DNA of 13,536 bases from JANYCG01 sp031428695 (GTDB taxonomy: Bacteria; Pseudomonadota; Gammaproteobacteria; Burkholderiales; Burkholderiaceae_C). This document shows positions 7,382 to 13,000 of the stretch, piece by piece. Location of the stretch: assembly GCA_031428695.1 (NCBI GenBank), contig JANOYE010000026.1:1-13536 (forward strand), written 5' to 3'. The translations under genes and the position numbers were made by a program. The notes beneath the pieces are model-generated. The model made no database searches. It was not told the DNA's origin and saw only the letters and a list, made by a program, of their open reading frames with translations. Each line of letters starts with the position of its first letter. Within the stretch, counting starts at the first letter, position 1.

Positions 7382-9026
7382 AAAGACTCGGCAACTTGTA
7401 GTCCTTCAACTGCTCGCGAAGCTTCATTTTCTGCATTTTTCCGGTGGCACCCAGCGGAATGGCTTCGACAAACACGACGTCGTCTGGGATCTGGAATTTG
7501 GCCGTCTTGCCAACAAAAAAGGCCAGCAGTTCGTCGCGGCTTACCTCCATGCCCGGCTTTTTGACCACAGCGATGATGGGCCGCTCGTCCCATTTGGGGT
7601 GAACCATGCCCACACACGCGGCCATGGCGACGGCTGGGTGCGCCATGGCGATGTTTTCCACGTCGATCGAGCTGATCCACTCGCCGCCGGATTTGATGAC
7701 GTCTTTGCTGCGGTCAGTGATCTGCAAGAAGCCGTCGGCGTCAATGGTGGCGACGTCGCCCGTGGGAAACCAGCCGCCTTCGACCAGCGGTGAGCCGCCC
7801 TCCTGCTTGAAGTATCGCTCGATGATCCACGGCCCCTTGACCAGCAAGTCGCCGGAGGTTTTGCCGTCCCAGGGCAACTCTTTGCCGTTGTCCGGATCGA
7901 CGATTTTCATGTCCACGCCAAAAATCGCGCGCCCCTGTTTCAGGCGGATTTTGGTCTTTTCGCCCGATGGCAGGTCGAGGTGGGCGTTCTTCAGTGTGCA
8001 GACCGTGCCCAGAGGCGACATTTCCGTCATGCCCCAGGCGTGCAACACATCGACGTTGTAGTCGTTGTTGAAGGTGGCCATCATGGCCGGCGGGCAGGCT
8101 GAGCCGCCAATCACGGTGCGGTTGAGTTTGCTGAATTTCAGATTCGCCGGCTTCATGTGGCTGAGCATCATCTGCCACACGGTGGGCACACCTGCGGCAA
8201 AAGTCACGGCTTCGGCTTCAATGAGTTCGTAGACCGATTTGCCGTCCAGCGCCGGGCCGGGGAAGACCAGCTTGGCGCCCGTCATCGCCGCCGCATACGG
8301 AATGCCCCAGGCATTCACGTGGAACATCGGCACCACGGGCAAGATGCTGTCGCGCGCGCTGATGCACATCACGTCAGGCAGCGCGGCGGCGAAGGTGTGC
8401 AAAAGCGTGCTGCGGTGGCTGTACAACGCGGCTTTGGGGTTGCCGGTGGTGCCGCTGGTGTAACACATGCTGGAGGCCGAGTTTTCATCAAACTGCGGCC
8501 AGGCGTAGGTGGTTGGCTCTTTACCGATCCAGGCTTCGTAACTCTGCAGGCCGGGGATGCCGCTGTTTTCAATCAGTTCTTTGGGCAGCGCCGCCGCGTC
8601 GCACAAGGCGATGAAGTGTTTGATGCTGGTGCAGCGGCTGTGCACGGCTTTGACGATGGGCAAAAAGCTCATGTCAAAACACAGCACCGAGTCTTCCGCG
8701 TGGTTGGCGATCCAGACGATTTGGTCTGGGTGCAGGCGCGGGTTGAGCGTGTGCAACACTTTGCCCGAGCCGCTGACGCCGAAGTACAGCTCCAGGTGGC
8801 GGTAACCATTCCACGCCAGAGTGGCCACGCGGTCGCTGAAGTTGAGCTTCAGGCCATCGAGGGCGTTGGCCACCTGGCGGCTGCGCTGGGCCACCTGTTT
8901 GTAGGTGTAACGATGCATGTCGCCCTCGACTCGGCGCGAGACGATTTCACCTTCGCTGTGGTGGCGCTCTGCGAATTCGATCAACGACGAGATCAACAGG
9001 TTTTGGCTTTGCATTAATCCTTGCAT
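7380..9026 (-). CDS. AMP-dependent acyl-CoA synthetase (fatty-acyl/carboxylic-acid--CoA ligase)
   Basis: This enzyme activates a carboxylic acid with ATP to an acyl-adenylate and then to acyl-CoA. It has 548 residues from ATG 9026, with AGGAG 7 bases upstream; ATG 9014 is a less likely start. Adenylating-superfamily motifs are complete: YTSGTTGNPK (189-198), the GMTE motif (332-335), FPTGD (420-424), TDRSKDVIKSGGEWIS (437-452) and the C-terminal catalytic-lysine motif GATGKMQK with Lys530. The length and pattern fit the medium/long-chain fatty acid ligase group that also includes methylthiopropionyl-CoA ligases. The exact acid cannot be decided. It is the first gene of the minus-strand block and diverges from selO across an 86-base gap. 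With the downstream hydratase/dehydrogenase it would feed acyl-CoA into beta-oxidation. Confidence 0.93.
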   Translation of the reverse strand: MQGLMQSQNLLISSLIEFAERHHSEGEIVSRRVEGDMHRYTYKQVAQRSRQVANALDGLKLNFSDRVATLAWNGYRHLELYFGVSGSGKVLHTLNPRLHPDQIVWIANHAEDSVLCFDMSFLPIVKAVHSRCTSIKHFIALCDAAALPKELIENSGIPGLQSYEAWIGKEPTTYAWPQFDENSASSMCYTSGTTGNPKAALYSHRSTLLHTFAAALPDVMCISARDSILPVVPMFHVNAWGIPYAAAMTGAKLVFPGPALDGKSVYELIEAEAVTFAAGVPTVWQMMLSHMKPANLKFSKLNRTVIGGSACPPAMMATFNNDYNVDVLHAWGMTEMSPLGTVCTLKNAHLDLPSGEKTKIRLKQGRAIFGVDMKIVDPDNGKELPWDGKTSGDLLVKGPWIIERYFKQEGGSPLVEGGWFPTGDVATIDADGFLQITDRSKDVIKSGGEWISSIDVENIAMAHPAVAMAACVGMVHPKWDERPIIAVVKKPGMEVSRDELLAFFVGKTAKFQIPDDVVFVEAIPLGATGKMQKMKLREQLKDYKLPSL

Positions 9027-9112
9027 GGATCGGCTCCTGATTGTTTTGACGACAACTTTGGAGAATACCTCAGTGGCAGCGCCGCTTCAGTGATTTGCGG
9101 GACAATCTTTGC

Positions 9113-10747
9113 ATGAACTCTGCCGTGCTGAAACCTCTGCCTGACACTCTTGAAACCCAGCCAGAAAATGGCGCTCTAAGCGCCCGCAGCGATGGGGTCG
9201 ATCCGAGCTTAAGCTGGCAGGCAGGTTTTGCCGCGCTCGGGCCCAGTTTCTACACCCGCTTGTCGCCCGAGCCTTTGCCCCAGCCGTATTGGGTGGGCCG
9301 AAGCGCGCAGGTCGCGGATTTGCTGGGTTTGACGCCAACGCAAATGGCCTCAGGCGATCTGCTTCAGGCCTTGACGGGCAACAGTTTGCTGAAGGGTTCC
9401 AACCCGCTGGCCAGCGTCTACAGTGGCCACCAGTTCGGCCAATGGGCGGGCCAACTGGGAGATGGACGCGCAATCTTGCTGGGCGAAACGGCTGCCTCGG
9501 GCGGTGCCACAAGCGGCGCAGGCTTGGAGATCCAGCTCAAAGGCGCCGGGCGCACGCCCTACTCCCGCATGGGCGATGGCCGCGCGGTGCTCCGCAGCAG
9601 CATCCGCGAATTTTTGGGTTCTGAGGCCATGCACGGCCTGGGCATCCCGACCTCGCGCGCCCTGTGTGTCACCGGCTCAGACGCCCGCGTGCGCCGTGAA
9701 GAAATCGAGACCGCTGCCGTGGTGACACGTGTGGCGCGCAGCTTCATCCGGTTCGGGCATTTTGAACATTTTTCCTACAACGATCAACTTGATCAATTAA
9801 AATCTTTGGCAGATTATGTTATAGATCGATATTACCCATCAAGTCACGAAAAATATGCTCAAGAAGCTCCTGAAAAAGGAGTAAATTCAACCAATTTTGT
9901 AAAATCAAATATATATTCAACGCTTTTACAGGCCGTGAGCGAAAAGACCGCCGCGATGGTCGCGCAATGGCAATCGGTGGGGTTTTGCCACGGCGTCATG
10001 AACACCGACAACATGAGCATCCTGGGCCTGACCATCGACTATGGCCCCTTCCAGTTCATGGACGCCTACGTGCCCGGCCACATCTGCAACCACAGCGACA
10101 CGGGCGGGCGTTACGCCTTCAACAAACAGCCCAACATCGCTTACTGGAACCTCTACGCGCTCGGGCAGGCGCTGCTGCCGCTGATGGGCGAAGGGGCCGA
10201 GGCGCAAGCGCTGGCCGTGGTGGCGCTGGAATCGTACAAAACCGTGTTCCCGGCCGAATTTGAGGGCCGAATGCGGGCCAAACTCGGCCTGAGCGATGTC
10301 CAGGAAGGCGACCCCGCAGAAAATGCCGCGCATGACCGATCGCTGATCGAAAACATCCTTAAGCTGCTCGCCAAAGACCGCGTTGACTTCACCATTTTCT
10401 GGCGCCGTTTGAGCAACCACATCGCTGGCGACACGCTCGCCCCGGTGCGCGATTTGTTCCTTGACCGCGCCGCGTTCGATACCTGGATGCTACAGTATTC
10501 AGAGCGACTTACGAAGATTTCCCGTGACTTAACAGCCCAATTGATGCTAAAGACCAACCCGAAATACGTGTTGCGCAACCATTTGGGTGAAGAAGCCATC
10601 CGCAAAGCCAAAGTGAAAGATTTCACCGGCGTGCGCGATGTGTTGGCCCTCTTGGAGCGGCCTTTTGATGAACACCCCGGGTTCGAGGCCTTCGCCGGTT
10701 TCCCGCCGGATTGGGCGGCAGGGATTGAGATTAGCTGCTCGTCTTGA
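9113..10747 (+). CDS. selO: SelO/YdiU family protein adenylyltransferase (pseudokinase-fold AMPylator)
   Basis: SelO proteins transfer AMP from ATP to Ser/Thr/Tyr of target proteins and are linked to oxidative-stress responses. This one has 544 residues from ATG 9113; a TTG 18 bases upstream is less likely. The Shine-Dalgarno sequence is weak. Key positions seen are QLKGAG with Lys143, SIREFL with Glu166, and GVMNTDNMS with Asp299/Asn300 followed by IDYGPF with Asp309. The 10-residue spacing of the two aspartates matches known SelO proteins. The C-terminus is SCSS: the Cys stands third from the end, where eukaryotic SelO has selenocysteine. Most E. coli-type members are about 480 residues. 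Part of the extra length is an N-terminal extension of about 30 residues and a stretch at about 222-273. That stretch is encoded by DNA of about 30% GC inside an otherwise GC-rich gene. Confidence 0.95.
   Translation: MNSAVLKPLPDTLETQPENGALSARSDGVDPSLSWQAGFAALGPSFYTRLSPEPLPQPYWVGRSAQVADLLGLTPTQMASGDLLQALTGNSLLKGSNPLASVYSGHQFGQWAGQLGDGRAILLGETAASGGATSGAGLEIQLKGAGRTPYSRMGDGRAVLRSSIREFLGSEAMHGLGIPTSRALCVTGSDARVRREEIETAAVVTRVARSFIRFGHFEHFSYNDQLDQLKSLADYVIDRYYPSSHEKYAQEAPEKGVNSTNFVKSNIYSTLLQAVSEKTAAMVAQWQSVGFCHGVMNTDNMSILGLTIDYGPFQFMDAYVPGHICNHSDTGGRYAFNKQPNIAYWNLYALGQALLPLMGEGAEAQALAVVALESYKTVFPAEFEGRMRAKLGLSDVQEGDPAENAAHDRSLIENILKLLAKDRVDFTIFWRRLSNHIAGDTLAPVRDLFLDRAAFDTWMLQYSERLTKISRDLTAQLMLKTNPKYVLRNHLGEEAIRKAKVKDFTGVRDVLALLERPFDEHPGFEAFAGFPPDWAAGIEISCSS
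9781..9930 (+). other. AT-rich patch inside selO
   Basis: By hand count, 45 of these 150 bases are G or C (30%), whereas the flanking parts of selO are clearly GC-rich. The reading frame stays intact through residues of about 223-273. Codons such as TTA, ATA and AAA cluster here and are rare elsewhere in the window. A weaker AT-rich stretch occurs at about 10490-10560. The edges are abrupt, in step with a local replacement and not with drift of the whole gene. Confidence 0.8.
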
Positions 10748-10769
10748 CTGCGTCAAATAGCAAAATGCA

Positions 10770-10798
10770 TTGACAATCAGCTTGTCGGTATGTACCAT
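10770..10798 (+). promoter_or_regulatory. vapBC promoter
   Basis: A perfect -35 box TTGACA (10770-10775) is followed after 17 bases by TACCAT (10793-10798), which matches the -10 consensus at 4 of 6 positions including the first two and last two. Transcription would start some 25 bases before the vapB ATG. The -10 box overlaps the inverted repeat at 10787-10808. Confidence 0.65.
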
Positions 10799-10808
10799 GA
10801 GACATACC
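10787..10808. promoter_or_regulatory. Inverted-repeat operator of vapBC
   Basis: GGTATGT (10787-10793) and ACATACC (10802-10808) are perfect inverted arms separated by 8 bases. The repeat covers the -10 box and lies 22 bases upstream of vapB. This is the expected place for autorepression by a VapB-VapC complex binding through the AbrB-type domain of VapB. Confidence 0.7.
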
Positions 10809-10830
10809 ATCGCTCGACACGGATGTCCTC

Positions 10831-11082
10831 ATGCACCAAACCGCCAAAATATTCACCACAGGCCGCAGCCAGGCGGTTCGCCTGCCGCTTGAATTCCGCT
10901 TTGACGTGCCGGAAGTTTTCATCCGGCGCGATGCCGCTACGGGCGACGTTGTGCTGTCGCGCAGGCCGACCGACTGGCAAGGCTTGCTCGACGCCGTTGC
11001 GCTGAACAAAGGCGAAGACTTCGTGATCGAGCGCAAGCCCGCATCATCGCGGCGCGATCCGTTTGAAGGGTGGAAGGAGTGA
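10831..11082 (+). CDS. vapB: VapB-type antitoxin (AbrB/SpoVT swapped-hairpin family)
   Basis: This is the antitoxin of a type II toxin-antitoxin pair: it binds and neutralises the VapC nuclease and represses its own promoter. It has 83 residues from ATG 10831. The N-terminal half, TAKIFTTGRSQAVRLPLEFRF, is the characteristic DNA-binding hairpin of VapB/VagC proteins. The C-terminal part (about 45-83), ending in RDPFEGWKE, is the polar toxin-binding tail. The stop codon overlaps the likely toxin start as GTGA. The Shine-Dalgarno sequence before ATG is poor. The gene runs opposite to, and about 760 bases away from, the integron cassettes, and no attC flanks it, so it is not a cassette in its present form. 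Confidence 0.92.
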   Translation: MHQTAKIFTTGRSQAVRLPLEFRFDVPEVFIRRDAATGDVVLSRRPTDWQGLLDAVALNKGEDFVIERKPASSRRDPFEGWKE

Positions 11083-11492
11083 TCCTGGCGCGAACCGCAA
11101 GCTTCATGCTGGACACCAATGTCGTCAGCCACATCATGCAGGGCCGGGACGCCGCTCTGTTGCAAAGACTGGCGCAAGCCGCTGTCGGCGACGTCGTCAT
11201 CTCCAGCGTCACACTCGCGGAAGTGGAATACGGCCTGTCCCGCAAAGGCCATCCTCCCCGTTTGAAAAATGCGCTGGATCAGTTGTTGTTGCGCATCGAT
11301 GTGCTGCCTTGGGACGAAGCGGTTGCCCGGTGTTACGGCGAGCTGTGCGCAACGCTGGAGGCCAGCGGCGTCTCCCTGAGCGACATGGACATGATGATCG
11401 CCGCCCATGCGGTGTCAGTCAGCGCCACTTTGATCAGCCGGGACAAGGCGTTTGGGCAGTTGCCGGAGCGGCTGCGGGTGGTGGTTTGGTGA
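11079..11492 (+). CDS. vapC: VapC-type toxin, PIN-domain ribonuclease
   Basis: This is the toxin of the pair; VapC enzymes are Mg2+-dependent endoribonucleases that cut tRNA or rRNA. From GTG 11079 it has 137 residues, typical for the family. PIN-domain acidic residues are visible: Asp12 in MLDTNVVS, Glu48 in TLAEVEYG, Asp104 in SDMDMMIAAHA and Asp122 in LISRDKAF. The start is uncertain. GTG 11079 overlaps the vapB stop, but AAGGAG touches it with no spacing. GTG 11070 and ATG 11107 (directly before LDTNV) are alternatives. Coupled translation after vapB is likely whichever is used. All active-site positions are present, so the toxin should be active unless held by VapB. Confidence 0.92.
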   Translation: MILARTASFMLDTNVVSHIMQGRDAALLQRLAQAAVGDVVISSVTLAEVEYGLSRKGHPPRLKNALDQLLLRIDVLPWDEAVARCYGELCATLEASGVSLSDMDMMIAAHAVSVSATLISRDKAFGQLPERLRVVVW

Positions 11493-11842
11493 AATCAAAA
11501 TCTCGCTGAGTGCTTTTCTTGACCTGTCCTTGGCCTGTGCACCCCCGCACGGCGACCGGGCCATGCGCATGCGGTTTTGGGATAGAAGTTCCGCGCGGGC
11601 GCGAAAAATTCGTGCCGAAATGACATGGCTGGGTGGTCGCGGAATTTCTTGTTGATGTGTTCAAAGGCCCCTACCGCAACGCGTTCCACCCCAAAGCCCG
11701 GTCACATGACCCAGTCACCGCGCTCCGCTGGCGTATCAAAGGGTGGTGGGACGGGAATTCGGGCGGTTGCGACGGCGTTCTTTTTGTCAAACCTGCTGCT
11801 AGCCATCGCAGAATATATATGAAATGCTATTGAAAAAACAGC
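11493..11842. other. Non-coding stretch between vapC and the end of the cassette array
   Basis: I find no supportable gene here. Short open frames exist on both strands, but none has a ribosome site or recognisable protein pattern. There is a 10-base perfect palindrome CATGCGCATG (11562-11571). The final 40 bases before the last attC are AT-rich. No further GTTRRRY...RYYYAAC attC pair is visible, so the array seems to end at 11843. Confidence 0.5.
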
Positions 11843-11900
11843 GCTTAACGTCAGAGTTCAGCGGATGCCGTAGGCAATCCGTTGGAACGACCAGTTAAAC
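11843..11900 (-). other. Integron attC site 1 (58 bases; last of the array)
   Basis: Read on the minus strand: 1L GTTTAAC, 5-base spacer TGGTC, 8-base 2L GTTCCAAC, an 18-base centre that itself folds (GGAT-GCC with GGC-ATCC), 2R GCTGAAC, 6-base spacer TCTGAC, 1R GTTAAGC. Spacer lengths of 5 and 6 and the extra base in 2L are the textbook attC asymmetry and set the orientation. The brnA stop codon TAA lies inside 1L. Expected crossover is between G11849 and T11848. Confidence 0.92.
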
Positions 11901-12119
11901 AGCTTGGGGCCAATTGATTTGCACTTTCCGGCTATTGGCAAGACAGTCGCGCAAATACAAGTTAATCAGACTCTGATACGGAACGCCAGCTTCATTGGCC
12001 ATTCCCTTGAAATAATCCACAACATCCTCAGACAGTCGCATAGTGACGGGCTTCTTCAGCTTCGATGCGTATGGATTTTTACGTGACTTCAGTTTGGAGA
12101 GATCGTATTCTGCTTTCAT
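11895..12119 (-). CDS. brnA: BrnA-type antitoxin (ribbon-helix-helix)
   Basis: This is the antitoxin of the BrnT-BrnA type II system; it binds BrnT and represses the operon. It has 74 residues. The basic N-terminal part (KLKSRKNPYASKLKKP) leads into VTMRLSEDVVDYFKGMANEAG, a ribbon-helix-helix DNA-binding segment, then VPYQSLINLYLRDCL. ATG 12119 overlaps the brnT stop as ATGA, so translation is coupled, and the toxin-first order is typical of brnTA. The stop TAA lies in the attC1 core GTTTAAC, so the last residues border the recombination site and the gene fills the cassette completely. Confidence 0.9.
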   Translation of the reverse strand: MKAEYDLSKLKSRKNPYASKLKKPVTMRLSEDVVDYFKGMANEAGVPYQSLINLYLRDCLANSRKVQINWPQAV

Positions 12120-12403
12120 GGCTTTGCACCTCGATAGAACGCGCTTTCACGCTTGGTTGCCTTGCGGGCCGAGATAATTCGAATAACTGCACCATGCTCC
12201 CGCTCGCAATGACAGACGATGAGCAACTTGGCGCCCGAACTCATGCCAAGCATCAGGAATCTCTCTTCTTCAAATGAGTGATCCTCATCGAAGAACTGAA
12301 CGCCAAATTCGTCGAAAAAGATCGACTTGGCTTCTTCAAAAGACACTTCATGTTTCTTGAGATTTGCAGCGGCTTTAGGCTCATCCCACTCGAACTTAAT
12401 CAT
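12116..12403 (-). CDS. brnT: BrnT-type toxin (RelE-like fold ribonuclease)
   Basis: BrnT is a RelE-like ribonuclease toxin that blocks translation and is neutralised by BrnA. This 95-residue protein starts at ATG 12403. It opens with IKFEWDEPKAAANLKKHEVS followed by FEEAKSIFFDEF, the hallmark BrnT N-terminus (WDxxKxxxNxxKHxVxFxxA). The C-terminal part has IRIISARKATKRESAFYRG, which matches the conserved basic and acidic residues of the family. No clear Shine-Dalgarno precedes the ATG, but a promoter with a palindrome overlaps the start region. The gene is inside a cassette bounded by attC2 and attC1 and reads in the normal cassette direction. Confidence 0.93.
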   Translation of the reverse strand: MIKFEWDEPKAAANLKKHEVSFEEAKSIFFDEFGVQFFDEDHSFEEERFLMLGMSSGAKLLIVCHCEREHGAVIRIISARKATKRESAFYRGAKP

Positions 12404-12421
12404 AAGTACATTGTATTTATG
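12401..12421. promoter_or_regulatory. Imperfect 21-base palindrome at the brnT start, probable BrnA operator
   Basis: The stretch beginning CATAAGTACA and ending ATTTATG is a palindrome with mismatches only at one symmetric pair of positions and the centre. It spans the -10 box and the brnT start codon. Known BrnA proteins repress their own promoter, and this is where such a site would act. Confidence 0.6.
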
Positions 12422-12437
12422 ATTTTCAACACGTCAA
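12410..12437 (-). promoter_or_regulatory. Promoter of brnTA within the cassette
   Basis: On the minus strand TTGACG (12437-12432) is followed after 16 bases by TACAAT (12415-12410). Each box matches its sigma-70 consensus at 5 of 6 positions. Its presence means the cassette need not depend on the integron promoter Pc, as expected for a toxin-antitoxin cassette. If transcription starts about 7 bases after the -10 box, the leader before ATG 12403 is nearly absent. Confidence 0.65.
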
Positions 12438-12455
12438 GTCACAAAATGTGAAGCT

Positions 12456-12513
12456 GTTTAACGTTGGAACTCAGCGGGAGCCGAAGGCGATCCGATGGAG
12501 CAACCAGTTAAAT
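12456..12513 (-). other. Integron attC site 2 (58 bases)
   Basis: On the minus strand: 1L ATTTAAC, spacer TGGTT (5), 2L GCTCCATC (8), folded centre with GCC-TTC-GGC, 2R GCTGAGT, spacer TCCAAC (6), 1R GTTAAAC. Size and layout equal attC1, and the spacer after 1L differs by one base. The upstream gene reads through the site and stops at the TAA in 1R. Expected crossover is between G12462 and T12461. Confidence 0.92.
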
Positions 12514-12907
12514 TACCGGCCCTAAGCGATTGAACTAGCTCTACTAGCTCTTGCACCGTACGAACCTCGGCGGCGCTTGCTTCGGGAATGGAGATGGAAA
12601 AGCGACGCTCCAGCGCCGCAACGATCTCGTTGCAGTTCAGACCGTCCATCGCATCGACCATTAGGTCCTCGGCGATTCGATCCAAGGGGCGCATCAGGCT
12701 TGCGTTGCCAGGCACGGCGGTCGCAATAGCCTGGCGCACAGCAGTGGCCGATTCTTCTGCGCCTGGGAAAAGCGACGCAAAGGCCGCTTCGGTCAGCGGC
12801 GTGCGCTCAGCCATTGAGGCAGCAAACTTCCGCCGAATGGACCAGTGATGCGCGCAGGCTAGAGCCAAAGCCACCACTCCAAGTGCAATAAGCGGCGCGT
12901 ACTCCAT
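12458..12907 (-). CDS. Membrane-anchored acyl-carrier-protein-like protein lacking the phosphopantetheine serine (cassette gene)
   Basis: No named family is certain. It has 149 residues from ATG 12907, which lies only 7 bases after attC3 and has no clear Shine-Dalgarno. Residues 4-20 (APLIALGVVALALACAH) form one hydrophobic helix followed by RRK, suggesting an inner-membrane anchor with a cytoplasmic remainder. Residues of about 78-128 resemble an acyl carrier protein: DAMDGLNCNEIVAALERRF, then SIPEASAAEVRTVQELVELV. They align with the ACP pattern DSL-x-x-x-ELV-x-x-LE-x-x-F followed by IP and TV-x-x-x-x-x-I. The modified Ser of DSL is Gly89 here (codon GGT), so the protein should not carry the cofactor. 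Residues 133-149 are encoded by the attC2 site itself. The ACP likeness is by eye and needs a profile search. Confidence 0.75.
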   Translation of the reverse strand: MEYAPLIALGVVALALACAHHWSIRRKFAASMAERTPLTEAAFASLFPGAEESATAVRQAIATAVPGNASLMRPLDRIAEDLMVDAMDGLNCNEIVAALERRFSISIPEASAAEVRTVQELVELVQSLRAGNLTGCSIGSPSAPAEFQR

Positions 12908-12919
12908 GAGGCAATTTAA
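12462..12919 (-). mobile_element. Integron gene cassette carrying the ACP-like gene (458 bases)
   Basis: Its bounds are the predicted crossover points of attC3 and attC2. The cassette is nearly all coding: only about 12 bases precede the start codon, and the reading frame uses the whole attC. There is no room for a promoter, so expression would rely on transcription from upstream cassettes or the integron promoter. Confidence 0.87.
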
Positions 12920-13000
12920 CGTCGGAGATGACCGGCACGCAACACGAGCCGCGAAGCGGCCTTCTGATGTTGCCTGTCCGCGTCGAGCGACCAGTTAGGC
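12914..13000 (-). other. Integron attC site 3 (87 bases)
   Basis: On the minus strand: 1L GCCTAAC, spacer TGGTC (5), 2L GCTCGACG (8, pairs with GGTCATC leaving one extra base), a long centre with the perfect hairpin GCCGC-TTC-GCGGC, 2R GGTCATC, spacer TCCGAC (6), 1R GTTAAAT. It is longer than the other two because of the central stem. The stop codon of the upstream gene lies in 1L. Expected crossover is between G12920 and T12919. Confidence 0.92.

Larger units (their letters stand above)
11849..12461 (-). mobile_element. Integron gene cassette carrying brnT-brnA (613 bases)
   Basis: Its bounds are the predicted G/TT crossover points in the 1R cores of attC2 and attC1. The cassette has its own promoter, the toxin-antitoxin pair, and attC1 at its 3' end. 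Toxin-antitoxin cassettes are known stabilisers of large chromosomal arrays, because losing one would release the toxin. It is the last cassette of the array, furthest from the presumed integrase. Confidence 0.88.

Noticed and set aside
7216..7680. Upstream extension of the binding-protein frame by 155 codons
   Set aside because: It would overlap the synthetase C-terminus; the signal peptide and AGGAG at 7215 fix the real start.
8157..9017. Plus-strand open frame of 286 codons opposite the acyl-CoA synthetase
   Set aside because: It is a shadow frame of a gene with all adenylating-enzyme motifs.
9045..9075. TTGACG at 9046-9051 as a promoter for selO
   Set aside because: No acceptable -10 box occurs 16-18 bases downstream; the nearest AT-rich hexamer is only 11 bases away.
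11495..11689. Minus-strand frame beginning MERVAVGAFEHINKKF in the vapC-attC1 gap
   Set aside because: The first 25 residues look protein-like, but there is no ribosome site and the rest is low-complexity. I could not tie it to any family, so it was not called as a gene or pseudogene.
11843..13000. CRISPR array suggested by regularly spaced related inverted repeats
   Set aside because: The spacing is about 400-600 bases, the repeats diverge in the middle, and genes lie between them. The attC architecture explains them fully.
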